Shown here piece by piece: positions 42,975 to 53,858 of a DNA stretch of 64,000 nt. Positions within the stretch are counted from its first letter, which is position 1. Every line of letters begins with the position of its first letter. The position numbers and the translations under genes were made by a program. Source of the DNA: Chryseotalea sanaruensis (lineage in GTDB: Bacteria; Bacteroidota; Bacteroidia; Cytophagales; Cyclobacteriaceae); NCBI RefSeq assembly GCF_003990915.1, contig NZ_BHXQ01000002.1:186001-250000 (forward strand), read 5' to 3'. The notes under the pieces are model-generated. The model searched no databases, was not told the origin of the DNA, and saw nothing but the letters and a program-made list of their open reading frames with translations.

Positions 42975-45900
42975 TTGAAACGCATATCGGCATTCGTACT
43001 CCTTTTTATGTTGCTGTCGGCATCATTGCTGGCGCAGCAGACAATGCCAATTCCATTTCAAGACAGTGTGCGAAATGCACTAGCAGCATCCAAAAATGTT
43101 GAATCTATTGCAATAGGTGACGGTTTTGTTCAGGTCTGGTCTTCTTATGGCATGACAGAACAAAACAGCATTAAAAAACAAATTACATTAATGCGTAAAA
43201 AGGGCTACAAATTACGACCACATGTAATACAATACGTGAGCGCTCTAGTGCATGCTAAACAAACTGAAAACGCTGATAATCCTACCATCACTTCCTTTTT
43301 AAATACTGCGCAAAAAGTTATTGAGAATTATAGTGCCACTCAGGCGAATAATTTTTTAAACGCCAGTAAGATTTTTTTTCAACACCACGCCATTCATTTT
43401 GATAAGGGCTTTCAATTATACAGTTCCAATGATACTTACTTCTTTGATTTCATTGAACCACCTAAGCCCATTGAAATTATTGAAGACGAAACTCCTTCAC
43501 TAGACACCATCCCAACTGATTGGGGTGATGACGAGTACACTGACGACACACAACAGGATGACTGGACTGAGGATTCTTACAGTCAACCTCAAAATAATAA
43601 CCCAATTTGGATGAACATGGTACAGGCTCCGGTTCCGCCAATTGTTGAGGGGCCGGTTTTAGTTTTCGAAAAGGCTACTTTAAACTTTGTAACACGCTAC
43701 GATTCTGTTTTTCTACAAAACACTAAAGGTTCTTATGCCTTCAACCTTGACACTTTCATAGGTGAGGGTGGTTCTTTTGATTTCACAGCAGCGCTGCTTG
43801 CTGCTGATTCAATTTTTTGTGAACTACCTGTTGGTTATTTTTTTAAGGCGAACAAGGCAGAGTTAAAATCTGAATACACTAAACTAACTTATAAAGGCAA
43901 GTTAGACGAGCCAATTTCTGGGCGCTTCGAGTTTAAATCAGTTGCTCATGCAGATTCAGTAGCTTCTGTATATCCTCGTTTTACATCTTATGAAAACACC
44001 ATTATTTATAAAGGTGTAGGTTTAAGCAACACAAGTTTTAGTGGAGGCTTTACACTTATTGGCAATAAAATATCAAGTGCTTCTGTATTTAATGGAAATT
44101 CAACACTTCAGGTTAGCAAAGCAGGTAATCCATTATGGAAAGCCACCTCACCAGGCTTTAACATTTCAAAGGATATTATCACAACGGAAAATGCAAGAAT
44201 AACCATCTTTCAGGAAAACGATTCCATAACACATCCTATGGTTCGTTTATCTTATAAATTTCCAAGCGATAGCGCACAACAGCTTCTATTACTGAGCTCC
44301 AAAAGTTACATGCGCTATGCGCCTTTCTCTTCTTCATTCTTCAATGTCGATTTTATGGTAAACAAAATCGATTGGAGATTTATGAGCGATAGCCTAAATC
44401 TTTCTATAGAAGGTAACCGCAGTACTGTACCCATGATTGTGGAGTCGGCCAACTACTATGATCCGGATGATTACCATGCCCTGCAAAGTGAAGCTTTCAA
44501 TTTTCATCCCCTTGTAGTTGTCGCTAATTACTGTTTAAAAAATAACGTACGTGAATTTTATGTGGGTGACTTAGCCTTATATACTAAACGTGAAGTAGCT
44601 GAAATGCAAAATGCAGTCGACTTCCTCGCGCAAAAGGGAATGGTGGTTTATTATCCGCGACAAAACTTTGTTCGTGTTAAAGAGAAGGCAATACAGGTTT
44701 ATAGATCACAACAAAAGAAAACTGATTATGACAATTTAAAAATTCATTCTGTTATTGACACGTTACCAAATGCCACATTGAATTTTGCTAAAAGAGAGAT
44801 GACCATTCGAGGTGTGGAAGGTTTTAATGTAAGCGACTCACTCAATTGTACAATTATACCTGATAGTTCAACAATAGTGCTCTTGCAAAACCGCGATTTA
44901 AAATTTGATGGCCGAATCAGTGCCGGTAATTTTGAAATTGTAGGTAAAGAGTTTACGTTAAAATATGATAGCTTCTTTATCAGCATGAAACAAATCGACT
45001 CCATCGGTTTTTTTGTGTTAGAGAAAAATGCTCAGGGTCAGACGGTACGCAGGCGTATTGATAATACTATGCAAGGTGCCGACTCTGTGCATGCTGCAGC
45101 AGCCGGTATCACGCGTGTACGTAGCTCCGGTGGCACACTATACATCAGTAGACCAAACAATAAATCCGGAAGAATAAAAACTGCCGACTACCCAAGACTA
45201 GATGCCACCAATGGTGGTGTAATCTATTTCGACAGAAGAGAAATTTTAAATGGCGCCTACGACCGATCGGTTTTCTTCATGGTACCACCTTTTAAACTCG
45301 ATAGTTTAAATGACGCGGATCCATCCACCATTAACTTTGATGGTACTTTTGCCAGCAATGGTATGTTTCCGAATTTCCAAGAGAAACTGCATACTATGCC
45401 CGATAAAACGCTGGGATTTGAACACACTATTCCTGGTGATGGCTACCCGCTCTTTAAAGGTGATGGTAAAATTTATGGTAATATTCATTTAGACAAACGC
45501 GGTATCCGTTCTGCTGGTAATATTGATTACCTCGCTACTAACATCAGGTCTGATAATTTCGTTTTCTACCCCGACTCTGTAACAGCAAGAGGTCAGCATG
45601 CCACCATGGTTCAACAACAATTCGGAAGTGTCATTTTCCCTCAGGCGTCTTTTCCAAACTACCAGATGAATTGGAAACCGAAACGCGATGAATTAAAATT
45701 AAGTACAACCAATTCTGATTTCCACTTTTATGATTCTACCGCTCAGCTAAAGGGAAGTGTAATCGTTTCAAAAAAAGGTGTAAGTGGTGATGGTGTGTTA
45801 AAGACGCGCGGCACAGAATTGATCTCAAAGGAAATGAGTTTTGTCTCTGATCAATTTGCAGCACGTCATGCCACTTTCAACGTATTATCAGAAGATCCAG

Positions 45901-47765
45901 CCAAGCCTGCACTGGCAGGTAAAGATGTGCGCTTGCGTTTTAACCTGACTGAAAACGTAGCTGACATAGGCCCGGAAGTAGCAGGTGATGCAGCGATAGA
46001 ATTTCCTTTTGCACAATTTAAAACTTCCATTCCACGTGCGCATTGGGATTTGAACACGCAGAAAATTACCATGTCCAAAGATAAAGATGTACCCATTGAA
46101 GATTCTTATTTTTATACAACGCGTAAAGACCTGGATTCACTTCGTTTTAACGCTGAAAAAGCTGAGTACGATATAAAGAAGCAAGAACTAAAAGTAAGTG
46201 GTATACCCTATATTATTGTCGCTGACGCAAAAATTACACCTGCCGGTAATGAAGTATTGATTCTTGAAAACGCCCAAATTGGTACACTTAAGAATACTAC
46301 CATTATTATAGACACCTTAAATGGTTACCACAGTTTAACAGATGGCGTTATCGATATTAAATCAAGAAACGAATTCTCTGGTTACGCAACTTATCAGTAC
46401 ATCAACTTTTTAAAAGATACTTTCGAAATAAAACTTACTGATTTTCACCTTGAAACTATTGTTGCAACAGATTCACTTAAGCGCACTAGTCGCAGAAAAA
46501 CAGAAGCTTCACAACAAACCGTAGCTATAGGCTCAGTTGATGAAGCCAAAAAATTAGTATTGGGTGCAGGTATGTTTTACAAAGGCGACATGAAAATGTA
46601 TGCTACCAGACCAGCACTTGAACTTGAAGGATACATAAAACTTGACATCAAAAAAATAAAAGATTACAATTCATGGATTCGTTACCAGCAAAGTGGTGAA
46701 GAAACAGAAGTAATTATTAACTACGATAACGCCCTTACAGAAGAGGGAAAAAAAGTAGATGCAGGCTTACATTTTGATGCAACTGATAATACGCTTTACA
46801 TATCGTTTCTTAATGATAAGCGTAATGAAGATGATGAAGATTTCTTTATTCCGAGCGGATCATTATTCTACGATGCAGAAGCAACAGATTATAAAATTGA
46901 AGATCTTGAAAAAGCTGCTGGCAATAAACTATCTGGTAAAGTATTTACTTACAATGACAACAATCAGAACATCCGTTTTGAAGGTCCAGTAAATTTATTA
47001 AGTGGAAATAGTTCTTTCAATGTTACAGCCACTGTCATTGGCCAAGGTAATCTGGAAACGAATGATATTCGCATGAATTCAATGGTGTTAGTGGATGCAA
47101 AAGTACCGAGCACCGCTTTTGATGCCATGGCACGCGACATACAAACTGTTATTGCGAATGAAGGTGTGGGAGAAGGTCTTGGTGATTTAACTGAATTGCT
47201 TTATAAGGTTGCCGACATTGTGGGTGAACGTGAAGCCAGAGCATACGAACAAGCAAGTCAAAAAGCTTATGTTTCTTTAGCCACATTAGCCGCAACTGCC
47301 AAGCCACTTAACTTTGCCAATGTTAATTTTAAATGGTCGCAAGGTTTCAAAGCTTTTTATAGCGAGGGAAGTTTAGGTGTATCAAATATTGGCCGCAATG
47401 ACATAAATGGAGCATTTGAAGGATTTATGGAGGTGAAGAAAAATGAAGACGGACTTCCTGTTTTCAATGTATTCATTAAAGCTTCGCCTGAGTCATGGTA
47501 TTCATTTAGTTATGAAGATAATCGTTTACTAGCGCATTCATCGAATCAACTTTTCAACAGTATTATCTCGAAGAAAACCAATTCCGGAAAAGCGAAAGTA
47601 GGCGAACTCATTTTTGTGCCAGGAAGCGATGATGAGACCCTTGCCTTTATTAATCGTTTTAGAAGAGATTATTATGGCATTGAAGTACCCTACAGTTTAA
47701 GTGCCGGCAGCACAGGTGCTAAGAAAAAAGAGGAAGAGAAGAAGGTGGAAGATGATGGGTTTTAG
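42975..47765 (+). CDS. Very large secreted/periplasmic protein of unknown function
   Basis: 1,596 residues. Signal peptide about 1-20 (SASLLA/Q). An N-terminal helical region (about 20-150) is followed by an acidic low-complexity linker (about 160-215, many Asp, Gln and Asn). Over 1,200 residues of regular short beta strands follow, and the protein ends in a charged tail KKKEEEKKVEDDG. The strand-rich part is reminiscent of OstA/AsmA/TamB-like scaffolds, but no motif proves it. There is no sorting domain and no C-terminal barrel. The start codon is TTG at 42975. No intact domain family is recognised. Confidence 0.8.
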   Translation: MKRISAFVLLFMLLSASLLAQQTMPIPFQDSVRNALAASKNVESIAIGDGFVQVWSSYGMTEQNSIKKQITLMRKKGYKLRPHVIQYVSALVHAKQTENADNPTITSFLNTAQKVIENYSATQANNFLNASKIFFQHHAIHFDKGFQLYSSNDTYFFDFIEPPKPIEIIEDETPSLDTIPTDWGDDEYTDDTQQDDWTEDSYSQPQNNNPIWMNMVQAPVPPIVEGPVLVFEKATLNFVTRYDSVFLQNTKGSYAFNLDTFIGEGGSFDFTAALLAADSIFCELPVGYFFKANKAELKSEYTKLTYKGKLDEPISGRFEFKSVAHADSVASVYPRFTSYENTIIYKGVGLSNTSFSGGFTLIGNKISSASVFNGNSTLQVSKAGNPLWKATSPGFNISKDIITTENARITIFQENDSITHPMVRLSYKFPSDSAQQLLLLSSKSYMRYAPFSSSFFNVDFMVNKIDWRFMSDSLNLSIEGNRSTVPMIVESANYYDPDDYHALQSEAFNFHPLVVVANYCLKNNVREFYVGDLALYTKREVAEMQNAVDFLAQKGMVVYYPRQNFVRVKEKAIQVYRSQQKKTDYDNLKIHSVIDTLPNATLNFAKREMTIRGVEGFNVSDSLNCTIIPDSSTIVLLQNRDLKFDGRISAGNFEIVGKEFTLKYDSFFISMKQIDSIGFFVLEKNAQGQTVRRRIDNTMQGADSVHAAAAGITRVRSSGGTLYISRPNNKSGRIKTADYPRLDATNGGVIYFDRREILNGAYDRSVFFMVPPFKLDSLNDADPSTINFDGTFASNGMFPNFQEKLHTMPDKTLGFEHTIPGDGYPLFKGDGKIYGNIHLDKRGIRSAGNIDYLATNIRSDNFVFYPDSVTARGQHATMVQQQFGSVIFPQASFPNYQMNWKPKRDELKLSTTNSDFHFYDSTAQLKGSVIVSKKGVSGDGVLKTRGTELISKEMSFVSDQFAARHATFNVLSEDPAKPALAGKDVRLRFNLTENVADIGPEVAGDAAIEFPFAQFKTSIPRAHWDLNTQKITMSKDKDVPIEDSYFYTTRKDLDSLRFNAEKAEYDIKKQELKVSGIPYIIVADAKITPAGNEVLILENAQIGTLKNTTIIIDTLNGYHSLTDGVIDIKSRNEFSGYATYQYINFLKDTFEIKLTDFHLETIVATDSLKRTSRRKTEASQQTVAIGSVDEAKKLVLGAGMFYKGDMKMYATRPALELEGYIKLDIKKIKDYNSWIRYQQSGEETEVIINYDNALTEEGKKVDAGLHFDATDNTLYISFLNDKRNEDDEDFFIPSGSLFYDAEATDYKIEDLEKAAGNKLSGKVFTYNDNNQNIRFEGPVNLLSGNSSFNVTATVIGQGNLETNDIRMNSMVLVDAKVPSTAFDAMARDIQTVIANEGVGEGLGDLTELLYKVADIVGEREARAYEQASQKAYVSLATLAATAKPLNFANVNFKWSQGFKAFYSEGSLGVSNIGRNDINGAFEGFMEVKKNEDGLPVFNVFIKASPESWYSFSYEDNRLLAHSSNQLFNSIISKKTNSGKAKVGELIFVPGSDDETLAFINRFRRDYYGIEVPYSLSAGSTGAKKKEEEKKVEDDGF

Positions 47766-47812
47766 AATTTTTTAATAATAATCAGACGAAGTACAAATTT
47801 CAATATTCAATC

Positions 47813-49168
47813 ATGGTAAAAGAATACATAGCATCCAATCAGGAGAGATTTTTAAATGAGTTGTTTGATTTACTGCGCATACCTTCAGTAAGTGCCGACA
47901 GCAAGCACAAAGATGATGTGCGTAAAGCAGCCAACTATGTAAAAGCAAAATTAGAAGAGGCTGGTGCTGATACTGTTCAATTAGTAGAAACTAAAGGTCA
48001 CCCGATTGTGTTTGGCGAAAAGATTGTAAATCCTTCTTTGCCCACTGTTTTAGTCTATGGTCACTATGATGTTCAGCCCGCAGATCCATTAAACCTTTGG
48101 CACTCACCTGCTTTCGAGCCAGTTGTAAAAGATGGAAAAATTTATGCGCGTGGCGCCTGCGATGATAAGGGTCAATTCTACATGCACATCAAAGCCTTCG
48201 AAATAATGATGAAGCAAGATGCCTTGACATGCAATGTAAAGTTTATGATTGAGGGCGAGGAAGAAGTGGGCTCGGATAACCTACCCATTTTTGTAAGAGA
48301 TTATAAAGACAAACTAAAAGCAGATATCATTTTAATTTCTGATACTTCTCTCATATCCTTAGATCATCCTTCCATTACAGTGGGCTTACGAGGCTTAAGC
48401 TATATGGAAGTAGAAGTAACAGGCCCTAATCGCGATTTACATTCAGGTGTTTATGGCGGTGCTGTAGCAAATCCTATCAACGTACTGGCTGATATGATTG
48501 CTTCATTGCATGATGAAAAGGGTCGTGTGTCTATACCTGGCTTTTATGATAAAGTAGTAAACCTTACACCAAAAGAAAGAGAAGCACTTAATAAGGCACC
48601 ATTTGTACTTGAAAATTATAAGAAAGATTTAGACATCGCAGAAACACAAGGTGAAGACGGATACACTACGATTGAGCGTACAGGAATTCGTCCAACACTT
48701 GATGTTAATGGAATCTGGGGAGGTTATACCGGTGAAGGTGCCAAAACAGTTTTACCTTCTAAAGCATCAGCTAAAATTTCAATGCGTTTAGTTCCTAATC
48801 AGGATAGCGCTGAAATAACTGAGTTATTTACGAAACATTTTCAATCAATTGCTCCGAAGTCTGTAAAGGTAAAAGTAACTGCTCATCACGGTGGACAGCC
48901 CGCAGTAACCTCTACAACATCTAAAGCATATAAATCTGCTGAGAAAGCATTTGAACAAGTGTGGGGTAAAACACCCATTCCTACCCGTGATGGTGGAAGT
49001 ATTCCTATTGTATCACTATTTAAAAAAGAACTTGGCTTAGAAACGGTATTAATGGGCTTTGGTTTAGATAGTGATGCTATACACTCACCTAACGAACATT
49101 ACGGAATCAAAAATTTTACACTAGGAATCGAAACAATAGTGGCCTTCTATCAGCATTTTGCAAAGTAG
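47813..49168 (+). CDS. M20 family dipeptidase (metallopeptidase)
   Basis: 451 residues of the M20/M25/M40 zinc peptidase family. Metal motifs are VYGHYDVQP near residue 80, ACDDKGQFYMH near 118, the catalytic EGEEEVGSDNL near 150, and the C-terminal His in HSPNEHYG. The lid domain with LRGLSYMEVEVTGPNRDLHSG-type strands is complete. It has no signal peptide and therefore is cytoplasmic. It cleaves dipeptides or related amide bonds. It lies 48 bp after the giant secreted protein gene. Confidence 0.94.
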   Translation: MVKEYIASNQERFLNELFDLLRIPSVSADSKHKDDVRKAANYVKAKLEEAGADTVQLVETKGHPIVFGEKIVNPSLPTVLVYGHYDVQPADPLNLWHSPAFEPVVKDGKIYARGACDDKGQFYMHIKAFEIMMKQDALTCNVKFMIEGEEEVGSDNLPIFVRDYKDKLKADIILISDTSLISLDHPSITVGLRGLSYMEVEVTGPNRDLHSGVYGGAVANPINVLADMIASLHDEKGRVSIPGFYDKVVNLTPKEREALNKAPFVLENYKKDLDIAETQGEDGYTTIERTGIRPTLDVNGIWGGYTGEGAKTVLPSKASAKISMRLVPNQDSAEITELFTKHFQSIAPKSVKVKVTAHHGGQPAVTSTTSKAYKSAEKAFEQVWGKTPIPTRDGGSIPIVSLFKKELGLETVLMGFGLDSDAIHSPNEHYGIKNFTLGIETIVAFYQHFAK

Positions 49169-49219
49169 AGAACCATTCGAAATTAATTTTGGTTTAAGAA
49201 AGATTAGAATTTAGTAGAT

Positions 49220-51295
49220 ATGCGTTTTATCATTTTTGTAGTATTACTGCTCTCTTCATTTAGCGGATCAGCGCAAATTTTACAGCCAGCTAAAATTACT
49301 GCGGGTACTGGTACTACCCAAGCGAAAGTGGGTGATGTCATCGATCTTATTTTTAAAGCGCAGATCGATCAAAACTGGTATATCTACTCTTTAGGTTTCG
49401 ATGAGGATTGTGGGCCTATACCCATATCCATCACGCTTGATAAACATCCAAGCTTTGAATTAGTGGGTGGTGTTGTAGCTATCAATGATGAAGCCAAACA
49501 CGATAAAATTTTCGATTGTGATGTACGCATTTTTAAAGTGAGTGGTGAGTTTCGTCAGAAAATAAAAATACTTAGTAAAGACCTTGTGCTAAAAGGAATT
49601 TATGAAGGCCAGGTTTGTACTGAAGTTGACGGTAAATGTGTTTTGTTTGATGGTGATCTGGCCTTCGGAAAAATCTCAGTTACCGGAGAAGATAAAAAGC
49701 AAGACGTTCAAAAACCAAAAGCTGAGGAGAAATCCGTTATCAATACTACACCAGTAACAGAGGACGCAATCGATACTGTTAAAAGTGTAATTGAACCAGC
49801 AAAAGTCTATAGCGATAAAGTAACGGGCCCAGTACTGGACGAAGCGCTTATTCAACAAAGTGCTCAGCAACAATCTTATTGGTTATTCTTTGCACTGGCC
49901 TTTGTGGCCGGTCTTGCTGCGTTGCTTACACCTTGTGTGTTCCCCATGATCCCCATGACGGTGAGCTTCTTTACTGGTCAGGGTAATTCGAAATTTAAAG
50001 CGTTGATGTACGGCTTCTTCATCATTGCCATTTACACATTAATTGGTGCAGCCTTAGCTCCACTTATGGGCCCTGAAACAGCCAACCATTTATCAACTGA
50101 GTGGATTCCTAATTTAATTTTCTTCGCAGTATTCATTGTGTTTGGTTTATCTTTTCTGGGTCTCTTTGAAATTACCCTACCAAGTTCAGTAGTCAACGCT
50201 GCCGACAGACAAGCAGACAAAGGTGGACTCGTTGGTATTTTCTTTATGGCCTTTACCATTGTATTGGTTTCATTCTCTTGCACCGGCCCAATTGTTGGCA
50301 GCATTTTAGTTTCGTCTGCCGGTGGAGAGTTTATTAAGCCTATCGTGGGTATGTTTGGTTTCTCTTTGGCCTTTGCCATTCCCTTTACTTTGTTTGCCTT
50401 CTTCCCAAGTTGGTTAAGCTCTTTGCCAAAATCAGGTGGTTGGTTAAATAGTGTTAAAGTTGTACTAGGCTTCTTAGAAATTGCACTTGCCTTCAAATTC
50501 TTAAGTATTGCTGATCAGGCTTTCCATTGGGGCATACTTGATAGAGAAATAAACATTGCTATTTGGATTGTGATTGGTCTGCTGATTGGCGCCTATTTAA
50601 TGAAATGGTTTTTATTACCTGGTGATACAGGAAAAGATGTTGAAGAAAAAAGAATTGGTATTCCACGTTTATCGATGGCGATGATCACTTTCATTTTTGT
50701 GGTGTATTTAATTCCTGGTATGTGGGGTGCGCCTTTAAAAGCGTTGGCAGGTTATTTACCTCCCCTCTACACACATGATTTTAATTTATTAGCTGCATCA
50801 GCATCGACTACTGAAACCTGCGATGAACCGCAGTACGGAGATTTTCTGCACTTACCTCATGGCCTAAATGGATACTTTGATTATAAGCAAGCCTTGGCCT
50901 GCGCACGCCAGCAAAGCAAGCCATTGTTTATCGATTTCACAGGCCATGGCTGCACCAATTGTCGCGAGATGGAAGCAGTAGTGTGGAGCGATCCGCAAGT
51001 GTTAGAGCGCTTGCAAAATGATTATGTAGTGGTGGCTTTATATGTAGATGATAAAACGGAATTGCCGGAGAGCGCCTGGTATACCTCCACCTATGATAAC
51101 AAGGTGAAGAAAACTATTGGTAAACAAAATGCCGACTTACAGATTACCAACCTTAAAAATAATGCACAACCATTTTATGTGCTAGTGGGCAATGACGAAA
51201 AAGTATTGGTTGCGCCTTACGGTTACGATAAAAGCGTTGAAGGATTTGTGAAGTTTTTGGATGAGGGTAAGAAACGATTTGCGGAAAAATTGTGA
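49220..51295 (+). CDS. DsbD-like thiol:disulfide interchange protein
   Basis: 691 residues. Signal peptide (about 1-18), an N-terminal DsbD alpha-like domain (20-155), an eight-helix membrane domain (about 215-535) and a C-terminal thioredoxin-like domain with HGCTNCREM near residue 575. Transmembrane redox cysteines are in TPCVFPM and SFSCTGPI. DsbD carries electrons from cytoplasmic thioredoxin to periplasmic reductases. It lies just upstream of the RND adaptor and of the cysteine-rich peptide cassette. Confidence 0.92.
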   Translation: MRFIIFVVLLLSSFSGSAQILQPAKITAGTGTTQAKVGDVIDLIFKAQIDQNWYIYSLGFDEDCGPIPISITLDKHPSFELVGGVVAINDEAKHDKIFDCDVRIFKVSGEFRQKIKILSKDLVLKGIYEGQVCTEVDGKCVLFDGDLAFGKISVTGEDKKQDVQKPKAEEKSVINTTPVTEDAIDTVKSVIEPAKVYSDKVTGPVLDEALIQQSAQQQSYWLFFALAFVAGLAALLTPCVFPMIPMTVSFFTGQGNSKFKALMYGFFIIAIYTLIGAALAPLMGPETANHLSTEWIPNLIFFAVFIVFGLSFLGLFEITLPSSVVNAADRQADKGGLVGIFFMAFTIVLVSFSCTGPIVGSILVSSAGGEFIKPIVGMFGFSLAFAIPFTLFAFFPSWLSSLPKSGGWLNSVKVVLGFLEIALAFKFLSIADQAFHWGILDREINIAIWIVIGLLIGAYLMKWFLLPGDTGKDVEEKRIGIPRLSMAMITFIFVVYLIPGMWGAPLKALAGYLPPLYTHDFNLLAASASTTETCDEPQYGDFLHLPHGLNGYFDYKQALACARQQSKPLFIDFTGHGCTNCREMEAVVWSDPQVLERLQNDYVVVALYVDDKTELPESAWYTSTYDNKVKKTIGKQNADLQITNLKNNAQPFYVLVGNDEKVLVAPYGYDKSVEGFVKFLDEGKKRFAEKL

Positions 51296-51480
51296 TATCT
51301 GTTTCCCTAACAGACTTAGTACTTATATTTTGATTTACTCGATTTAAGAAACTTTAACAAAAAGGGTTTATCTTCTATCACTTGATATTACTTCTTTTTT
51401 GAGTAAATTTCCATTAGAATTAGTGCAGTAAGGGCAAGTTCAGCCATGTCTCATTATCCTTTCTGCGTAACCTACTTTCA

Positions 51481-52569
51481 ATGAAAATAATTTTAAGTGA
51501 CTTATTGTATACGCTTGTCACTCGCTATGGTTATATATTTTGCCTTGGGTTAACCATGGCCTGTGGCAGCAAAGCTGAAGTTACAGAACAAGATCCTGCA
51601 AGTCTTCGCGGACAAGTGCCACCTACAGAAGTTGAGGTTACAAAGGCCATAAAAAAACCATTTGAATATTTAATACGAACCAGTGGTAAAATAGAAGCAG
51701 AAAAAGAGCTGGACATTGTACTTAAGGTTGATGGCACAATTAACCAACTGAATATTAAAAATGGAGATCAGCTCAAGGCCGGCCAATTATTGGCAACCCT
51801 AGATAACCAGCGCTATAAGTTGGATTTAGATAAAGCCGAAATTCAATTGAGAGAAAAGAAAATAAGTTATGAAGATCAGCTTATTGGTTTTAAATCACAA
51901 GACGAAGCTAAGCTTAAAATTATACAAGAGAATATACGATTCTCCAGTGGTTTAGCCGCGGCAGAAAATGCTTACGAGCAAGCCCATTATATTTATAATA
52001 ACTCACTTATAAAGGCACCTATTAGCGGCATCGTTTCTAATCTCAACTTTAAGGAAGGAAGCAGTGTAAAAAATGGAGATGTACTTTGTAATATCTATCA
52101 ACCTAACAACCTCGTTGTTTCTTGTGACATTTTGGAGTCTGAGGCTTTTATGCTTGCCAAGACCCAACCAGCTTCTGTGCAATCACTTTTTGAAAAAGAT
52201 AAGATCTATGATGCAAAAGTTAAGCTTATCAATCCTCGTGTTGATAACAAAAGCGGAATGCTCAATGTAAAAATCAGTATCACCTCTTCTGCAAAACTTT
52301 ACCCGGGCATGAATGTCAGCGTTACCATTAAAGTGCCTTCACAAAACAACATCGTATTGCCAAAAGAAGCGGTTATCGTACGCTCGGGTAAACAAGTAGT
52401 TTTTACGGAGGAGGGTGGATTAGCTAAATGGAATTATGTAACAACGGGCAGAGAAAACGGTAAAGAAATTGAAATACTTGGCGGGTTAAAAGAAAATTCG
52501 AATGTTATTACTACCAATAACTTACAGTTGGCACATGATGCTCCAGTAAGTGCGGGTGGTGGTTTGTGA
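51481..52569 (+). CDS. RND efflux periplasmic adaptor (membrane fusion protein), lipoprotein
   Basis: 362 residues. Lipoprotein signal ending in LTMAC near residue 28. A lipoyl/barrel-sandwich domain contains VDGTINQLNIKNGDQLKAGQ and its second half IKAPISGIVSNLNFKEGS. A short helical hairpin lies between them, followed by a beta-barrel and a membrane-proximal domain. It links an RND permease to an outer membrane channel. The permease expected next to it is not adjacent; 5.4 kb of opposite-strand genes separate it from the RND gene at 58042. No TolC gene is in the window. Confidence 0.9.
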   Translation: MKIILSDLLYTLVTRYGYIFCLGLTMACGSKAEVTEQDPASLRGQVPPTEVEVTKAIKKPFEYLIRTSGKIEAEKELDIVLKVDGTINQLNIKNGDQLKAGQLLATLDNQRYKLDLDKAEIQLREKKISYEDQLIGFKSQDEAKLKIIQENIRFSSGLAAAENAYEQAHYIYNNSLIKAPISGIVSNLNFKEGSSVKNGDVLCNIYQPNNLVVSCDILESEAFMLAKTQPASVQSLFEKDKIYDAKVKLINPRVDNKSGMLNVKISITSSAKLYPGMNVSVTIKVPSQNNIVLPKEAVIVRSGKQVVFTEEGGLAKWNYVTTGRENGKEIEILGGLKENSNVITTNNLQLAHDAPVSAGGGL

Positions 52570-52625
52570 ATTATCGATTAGTTACACTGACTTTAAATTA
52601 ATTTCACCGCCAAAATATCACCTTA

Positions 52626-53680
52626 TCATTGAACCCCTTCTTCGGTAATTGTATACTTACATAAAGTCATATTTTCAAAAAGTACAACCATCTCACCAGC
52701 GGTATTAATTGTAAAACTCACTGGAAGTTGTCCATCTTCAAGCGCATCAATTCGCAAAGATGAAACATATTGCTTCATTTCAATATTATAAACATCTATA
52801 CAGCGATGATTACTGTTACTTAAGTTACTTAACACGAAAGCTTGTCCATTGTGTAACCTTGCATCAAGTACTGTTGGGATAGAAGGCTTCGTTTGATATG
52901 CTCCACCAGGACCAGAAAAGCCTACGGGTGCTGGAGTTTCGTCTATTGTCTCGATATGAAAAAGGTAATTACCGTTAAGATCAAAAAAAAGTAGCTTTCC
53001 TACCTTAATAAAATAAAACATGGCGTAATGCTCATCCCTTACTAGCTGTCCATCGAATACAAAGTCTACAAAGCTGTCTTTCTTTTCAAGTTGTAAAATT
53101 TCTGAAAGATTAATTTTGTTTGTAATTGTATCATCATAAAAATCATATACTAGGAACACCTTATCCGTTTCATCTTCTGCTTCAGAAGAGAAAAAATATA
53201 ATCTGTCATTTATCTTTTGCAGTGAATTACTAAAGAATGATAACCGTCTATATTGCAGCAAGGAGTCATTCTTTAAAAACTTCTTTAGCATTGACCTATT
53301 AGCATCATAAACCTCGTAAGTGCTATCACCAATAAAATAATGAAAATACTTTTCGTTTTCATCTTTGCCATTGCTACCAACTTTTCCGAGTTGTAAGACG
53401 GGATTAAACTTATAATCGAACTTAATCAGATGCCATGTTCTCGAATCAATTACCCATAGTGTGTCTAAAAAAAATTGATGGATACAATTTGACTTGCTTC
53501 ATATTCTTTTGAGTGAAGAAGGGTTAGATTTTTCTCAAACTTTCTATCGAAGATCCATCAGCTCTTTTGATCCTTTGTTTCAATTCTATACTCCTGTAGC
53601 CCCTTATCTTTTTGGTTTGGTTGGCAACCTAAGTTGATTAGGGTTAAGTAGATGAAAAATAAATATTTAAAGTGCTTCAA
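52626..53680 (-). pseudogene. Decayed six-bladed beta-propeller lipoprotein gene
   Basis: Reading from the TTG at 53680 there is a lipoprotein signal (FFIYLTLINLGC, Cys19) and 40 codons up to an in-frame TGA at 53558-53560. The same frame continues as WIFDRKFEKNLTLLHSKEYE and runs into a tract of eight T (53467-53474), where it hits TAG. One base more would restore the frame FFLDTLWVIDSRTWH, which continues without further damage to the stop at 52626. The protein matches six-bladed propeller lipoproteins of Bacteroidota. A Met start at 53291 (221 codons) exists but would lack signal and N-terminal blades. Confidence 0.75.
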
Positions 53681-53704
53681 AATTTTTTAAGTTAAAACAA
53701 AGCG

Positions 53705-53723
53705 GGGTAGATTTAACCTACCC
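53705..53723 (-). terminator. Weak hairpin after the CxxC lipoprotein gene
   Basis: GGGTAG/CTACCC with a seven-base loop, followed on the minus strand by a short T-rich run. It could end the DUF4221/CxxC operon before the decayed propeller gene. Confidence 0.4.
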
Positions 53724-53858
53724 ACCCTAATAAGCATTAAAACTCTTATAACTGATTTCAGAGCTTGTGGCTCCCTTTTATTTTACATTTTGTTGTATAA
53801 GCAATAGACTGAAGTAGAATTTGAATGTTATTCTCATACACAACATTGCTTTAACGGA

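Noticed and set aside
50032..50496. 154-codon minus-strand frame inside the DsbD gene
   Set aside because: Antisense shadow rich in Lys and Pro, typical of the complement of membrane-helix codons.
53461..53480. Phase-variable switch at the T8 tract
   Set aside because: A separate in-frame TGA at 53558-53560 also breaks the gene, so slippage alone would not restore it.
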